Assembly: GCA_029258695.1 (NCBI GenBank)
Contig: JARIBR010000153.1
Coordinates: forward strand, 1-15,986
Direction of reading: 5' to 3'
Origin: Quadrisphaera sp.
GTDB lineage: Bacteria; Actinomycetota; Actinomycetes; Actinomycetales; Quadrisphaeraceae
Length of the DNA: 15,986 bases
Position numbers and translations under genes: made by a program. Positions 13,164 through 15,986 of the stretch are shown here, one piece after another. Numbering within the stretch: the first letter of the stretch is position 1; every line of letters starts with the position of its first letter. The notes below the pieces were generated by a model. The model was not told the origin of the DNA, did not search any database, and saw only the letters and a list, made by a program, of their open reading frames with translations.

Positions 13164-14609
13164 ATGAGCAGCGCCCTGGCCTTCCTGGACCGGGACCGCA
13201 CCATCGCCTCGCCCGGCTACAGCCGCTGGCTGATCCCCCCGGCGGCGCTGGCCGTGCACCTGAGCATCGGCCAGGTGTACGCCTTCAGCGTCTTCAAGCT
13301 CCCCCTCGTCGAGCGGTTCGGCCTCGGCGACAACCAGACGCCGATCGCCGTGATCTTCTCCGTCGCCATCGTCATGCTGGGCCTGTCCGCCGCGTTCGGC
13401 GGACCCTGGATGGAGCGCAACGGCCCGCGCAAGGCGATGGCGCTCTCCGGCGCCTGCTGGGCGGTCGGTTTCGTCGTCGCGGCGCTGGGCGTCTCCTCCG
13501 AGCAGCTGTGGCTGGTCTACCTCGGCTACGGCGTCATCGGCGGCATCGGGCTCGGCATCGGCTACATCTCGCCGGTCTCGACGCTCATCAAGTGGTTCCC
13601 CGACCGCCCGGGCCTGGCCACCGGACTGGCGATCATGGGCTTCGGTGGTGGCGCGCTCATCGCCAGCCCGCTGTCCAACGCTCTGCTCAACGGCTACGCG
13701 GCGAACCCGGAGGCCACCACGGCGGACGCCGTCGCGCCGGCGTTCCTCACCCTCGGGATCGTCTACGCCGTCCTCATGGCGCTGGGCGCCTTCGTGGTGC
13801 GCGTGCCCGCCGAGGGCTGGAAGCCGGAAGGCTGGACCCCGCCGAAGGACGACGGCCGGATGCAGACCCGGGCAAACGTCAGCGTCAAGAACGCCATGCG
13901 CACCCCGCAGTTCTGGCTGCTGTGGACGGTGCTGTTCTGCAACGTCACGGCCGGCATCGGCATCCTGGAGCAGGCCTCACCGATGGTCCGCGACTTCTTC
14001 CCGAACGTCACCATCGCGGCGGCCGCCGGCTTCGTCGGGCTGCTGTCGCTGTGCAACATGGGTGGACGGTTCATCTGGTCGTCCACCTCGGACGTCATCG
14101 GCCGCAAGTGGACGTACACGATGTACCTCGGCATCGGGGCGGCCGCCTACCTGCTCGTGGTGCTCACCGGCACGTCCTCGATCGTCTTCTTCGTGGCGCT
14201 GACGGGTCTCATCATCAGCTTCTACGGCGGCGGGTTCGCCACGATCCCCGCGTACCTCAAGGACCTCTTCGGGGGCTACCAGGTGGGCGCCATCCACGGC
14301 CGCCTGCTCACTGCGTGGTCCGCCGCAGGCATCGCCGGGCCCCTCATCGTCAACGCCATCGCCGACAACCGCCGCTCCAACGGGGTGGAGGGCGCCGAGC
14401 TGTACGCGCTCAGCCTGTCGATCATGGTGGGCGTCCTCGTGCTCGGCTTCATCGCCAACGCCCTCGTCCGGCCCGTGGACGCGAGGTTCCACGAGAAGGA
14501 CGACGCAGGGTCCGGCGGCCAGAAGGGCGGGCAGCGTCCCGCCCGCTCCGCCGCGGGCGGCTCAGGAACCGGCGGCAGCCGCCGCGTCAGCGCAGGAGGT
14601 CGTCGATGA
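13164..14609 (+). CDS. OFA-family MFS transporter (oxalate/formate antiporter-like)
   Basis: The 481-residue inner-membrane protein has twelve predicted helices and the family's opening (SPGYSRWLIPPAALAVHLSI, then GQVYAFSVFKLPL), the GP-x-x-ERNGPRKAM loop after helix 2, a central loop with the OFA-typical GWKPEGWTPP pattern, helix 7 after MRTPQFWLLW, and FYGGGFATIPAYLKDLFG in the second half. OFA members exchange small carboxylates such as oxalate/formate; others are linked to pyruvate or lactate, so the substrate is open. The C-terminus ends in a Gly/Arg-rich cytoplasmic tail of about 35 residues. ATG 13164 has GGTGAG about 8 nt upstream. Its TGA overlaps the ATG of the small-subunit gene (ATGA), so the two are translationally coupled. 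Confidence 0.92.
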   Translation: MSSALAFLDRDRTIASPGYSRWLIPPAALAVHLSIGQVYAFSVFKLPLVERFGLGDNQTPIAVIFSVAIVMLGLSAAFGGPWMERNGPRKAMALSGACWAVGFVVAALGVSSEQLWLVYLGYGVIGGIGLGIGYISPVSTLIKWFPDRPGLATGLAIMGFGGGALIASPLSNALLNGYAANPEATTADAVAPAFLTLGIVYAVLMALGAFVVRVPAEGWKPEGWTPPKDDGRMQTRANVSVKNAMRTPQFWLLWTVLFCNVTAGIGILEQASPMVRDFFPNVTIAAAAGFVGLLSLCNMGGRFIWSSTSDVIGRKWTYTMYLGIGAAAYLLVVLTGTSSIVFFVALTGLIISFYGGGFATIPAYLKDLFGGYQVGAIHGRLLTAWSAAGIAGPLIVNAIADNRRSNGVEGAELYALSLSIMVGVLVLGFIANALVRPVDARFHEKDDAGSGGQKGGQRPARSAAGGSGTGGSRRVSAGGRR

Positions 14610-14875
14610 GCACCCGTCGCAAGCCGCAGAGCCGCAACCCCGCCGCGAGGCCGGGCGGCTCCACCGCGCAGCGCAGCAGGAACGCCGACTCCCGCGCGGG
14701 CGCGTCGCAGGAGGCGTCCCCCGATGGTGACGCGAGCCCGGGGCCGGACGGCACGAGCGCAGCCGACAGCGTGGCCAAGGTCGCGGCCACGGGCCTGTGG
14801 GCCGTCGTCGGCGCGGGTCTGGTCTACGGGGTGTGGCAGACCCTCATCAAGGTGGTCGCGCTCTTCGGAGGGTGA
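14606..14875 (+). CDS. MFS transporter small subunit (one-TM partner of the OFA transporter)
   Basis: The 89-residue product has a hydrophilic, Arg/Ser/Gly-rich N-terminal half (1-57) and one C-terminal helix at 62-79 with the pattern LWAVVGAGLVYGVWQTLIKV ending in LFGG. This LW...YGV-x-x-T-x-x-K...LFG pattern is characteristic of the small protein often encoded right after OFA-type transporters. The start is well supported: ATG 14606 overlaps the transporter stop (ATGA) and GGAGGT at 14595-14600 lies 5 nt ahead. It probably associates with the transporter in the membrane; how it affects transport is not established. The N-terminal half is longer than I expect for the family. Confidence 0.85.
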   Translation: MSTRRKPQSRNPAARPGGSTAQRSRNADSRAGASQEASPDGDASPGPDGTSAADSVAKVAATGLWAVVGAGLVYGVWQTLIKVVALFGG

Positions 14876-14888
14876 GCGGCGGCGGTGG

Positions 14889-15557
14889 TCACCGGGCCCA
14901 CAGCGAGGGCCACGGGACGTCGACCTCGAGGAGCATCTCGCGCAACGCTGCCAGGGAGACGCCCACGACGGTGTGGGGGTCTCCCTCGACGCCGCGGACG
15001 AAGGCCCCGCCGAGGCCGTCGATCGTGAAGGCTCCGGCGACGGCGAGCGGCTCCCCGGTCGCGACGTAGGCGTCGATCTCCGCGTCGGTGACGTCAGCGA
15101 AGTGCACCGTCGCCGAGGCCACCTGGCCGAGCGTGCCGCCGCGCCCACCAGCGGAGTCCTCGCGGGCGTCCACCAGCCAGTGCCCGGTGTGCAGCACGCC
15201 GGAGCGCCCCCGCATCTGCCGCCACCGGGCGCCCGCCTGCGCGCGGTCGGCTGGCTTGCCGTGGGCCTCGCCGTCCAGCTCGAGCACCGAGTCACAGCCC
15301 AGCACGAGCAGGTCGTCGTCCGCCTCGTCGTCCGCGCTGGGGTCCTCGTCCTCGTCCAGCTCGCCCACGCGCGCGGCGACGTCCTCGGCCTTCGCCCGGG
15401 CGAGCACCAGGGCCACGTCGGCCGGGTCGGTGACGCCGTACCGGGCGACGACCTCCGTCTCGTCCACGAGGGAGACCAGCACGAGCGGGTCGAGCCCGGC
15501 GCTGCGCAGCGTGGCCAGGCGGGCGGGGGAGGCGGAGGCGAGCAGCAGGCGGGTCAC
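14889..15557 (-). CDS. maf: Maf-family nucleoside triphosphate pyrophosphatase
   Basis: Maf proteins hydrolyse non-canonical or modified nucleoside triphosphates to monophosphates and are linked to septum/cell-division control. The 222-residue product has LLLASASPARLATLR (4-18), the catalytic acid D89 in LGCDSVLELDGEAHGKP (86-102, K101), TGHWLVDA (124-131) and EIDAYVATGEPLAVAGAF (160-177). A run of acidic residues (ELDEDEDPSADDEADDD, 66-82) sits between the conserved ARAKA helix and the GCDS strand and is longer than typical. The GTG start is set by MTRLLLASASP; TAGCGT ends 8 nt before it. It converges on the MFS small-subunit gene with 13 bp between stops. In other actinobacteria maf also lies near accA3. 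Confidence 0.95.
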   Translation of the reverse strand: MTRLLLASASPARLATLRSAGLDPLVLVSLVDETEVVARYGVTDPADVALVLARAKAEDVAARVGELDEDEDPSADDEADDDLLVLGCDSVLELDGEAHGKPADRAQAGARWRQMRGRSGVLHTGHWLVDAREDSAGGRGGTLGQVASATVHFADVTDAEIDAYVATGEPLAVAGAFTIDGLGGAFVRGVEGDPHTVVGVSLAALREMLLEVDVPWPSLWAR

Positions 15558-15565
15558 GGCGCGCG

Positions 15566-15571
15566 ACGCTA
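15566..15571 (-). promoter_or_regulatory. Putative -10 box (TAGCGT) for maf
   Basis: On the minus strand TAGCGT ends 8 nt before the GTG at 15557. No Shine-Dalgarno is present. It is the same hexamer as at the PNP and SRPBCC genes. Confidence 0.45.
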
Positions 15572-15581
15572 CCCGCCGTGC

Positions 15582-15694
15582 TCAGCGCGGCGGTGCCAGG
15601 TGCTTGGCCAGCGCCCAGCACCACCGCGGGTCGAGCGTGCGCGCGCCGGCGCACCCGGCGGGTGGTCCTCGTCGACGACGAGCCGTGCGGTCAC
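15582..15694 (-). pseudogene. Possible micro-ORF split by a 2-bp shift in a GC run
   Basis: From GTG 15694 the frame reads VTARLVVDEDHPPGAPARA; two frames over, the sequence RTLDPRWCWALAKHLAPPR runs to a TGA at 15582-15584. The switch falls in a GCGCGCGC run, and removing one GC would join them into a 36-residue product. A TACCGT ends 6 nt before the GTG, the spacing seen at accA3. It may be a decayed gene, a sequencing or assembly error, or chance. No family is recognised, and the intact original cannot be confirmed from one sequence. Confidence 0.25.
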
Positions 15695-15700
15695 GGCGGC

Positions 15701-15706
15701 ACGGTA
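15701..15706 (-). promoter_or_regulatory. Possible -10 box (TACCGT) before the micro-ORF
   Basis: On the minus strand TACCGT ends 6 nt before GTG 15694. If it is active the transcript could also read into maf. Confidence 0.25.
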
Positions 15707-15763
15707 GGCCAGCGCCGTCCGCGCGAGAGCCGGAGCGGTCGCCGGCTGTGCTCTCATGGACGC

Positions 15764-15986
15764 ATGGCCCCGACGACCCGACTGTGGCGCCTGATGGGCC
15801 TCGCCCTCCCCGCGCTGGGTCTGGCGGTCCTCGGGCTGTTCCACCCGCCGCGCCTGCGCCCCGACACCGCGGACACGTACCTGCTCCTGCACGTCCTGGC
15901 GATGCCGCTGTTCCCGCTGCTCGCGCTGGGGCCGTGGTTGTTGGCGGGGCGCTCCGGCCACGGTCTCCGCCGGGTGGGCGTCATCG
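15764..15986 (+). CDS. Hypothetical integral membrane protein, 3' end outside window
   Basis: ATG 15764 opens a frame that runs off the right edge after 74 codons. Residues 8-26 (WRLMGLALPALGLAVLGLF) and 40-61 (LLLHVLAMPLFPLLALGPWL) are two hydrophobic helices joined by HPPRLRPDTADTY. The pattern HP...TA...LH...FPLLA...PWLL resembles a family of small four-helix actinobacterial membrane proteins without known function. A nearby ATG at 15756 in another frame ends after 12 codons and is not used. No Shine-Dalgarno or -10 box is convincing. It is divergent from the maf region. Confidence 0.65.
   Translation, partial: MAPTTRLWRLMGLALPALGLAVLGLFHPPRLRPDTADTYLLLHVLAMPLFPLLALGPWLLAGRSGHGLRRVGVI

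Noticed and set aside
12084..13259. 391-codon minus-strand frame opposite the long paralog
   Set aside because: It is Arg/His/Gly-rich without a fold pattern, whereas the plus strand has membrane helices and a paralog.

Overview
The window is about 16 kb of very GC-rich DNA (roughly 73-75% by eye) with strong third-codon GC bias. Gene content and order point to a high-GC actinobacterium. A Kineosporiales-type genome (Kineococcus, Quadrisphaera and relatives) is my best guess, from general impression and not from any search. The set accA3, maf, an LpdA-type flavoprotein and purine nucleoside phosphorylase lying within a few kb also recalls the mycobacterial accA3-maf-lpdA-deoD neighbourhood.

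Layout. (1) 1-1543, minus: an M13 zinc endopeptidase whose C-terminus runs off the left edge. It is divergent from deoC (1634-2329, plus), which is followed by an SRPBCC/AHSA1 protein and a one-TM hypothetical protein. (2) 3588-4803, minus: a two-gene regulatory pair, a STAS-like + GHKL-ATPase protein and a small STAS-like (DUF4325-type) protein. (3) 4860-7941: purine nucleoside phosphorylase and a gamma-glutamylcyclotransferase-like protein on minus, divergent from an LpdA-type NAD(P)H:quinone reductase that lacks the redox disulfide and carries an in-frame 12-bp tandem repeat. deoC and PNP together give a nucleoside salvage theme. (4) 7942-9244: an AbiEi-like wHTH/DUF559 nuclease gene framed on both sides by palindrome doublets with an identical 42-bp period. 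This is the most unusual structure here. (5) 9245-11038, minus: accA3, the biotin carboxylase/BCCP subunit of acyl-CoA carboxylase, with overlapping inverted repeats just upstream of its promoter. (6) 11405-13103, plus: two tandem paralogous membrane-anchored proteins of unknown function. (7) 13164-14875, plus: an OFA-family MFS transporter with its one-TM small subunit, ATGA-coupled. (8) 14889-15557, minus: maf, then a probable frameshifted micro-ORF and the start of a membrane protein cut by the right edge.

A theme across the window is initiation. Several first-in-operon genes (accA3, PNP, maf, the cyclotransferase, the SRPBCC gene and a 14-codon leader ORF before lpdA) have a TANNNT-like -10 box ending 6-8 nt before the start codon and no Shine-Dalgarno, as expected for leaderless transcripts. 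Downstream or coupled genes (STAS-like, MFS small subunit) have strong GGAGG sites. No tRNA, rRNA, CRISPR array or insertion sequence was found.
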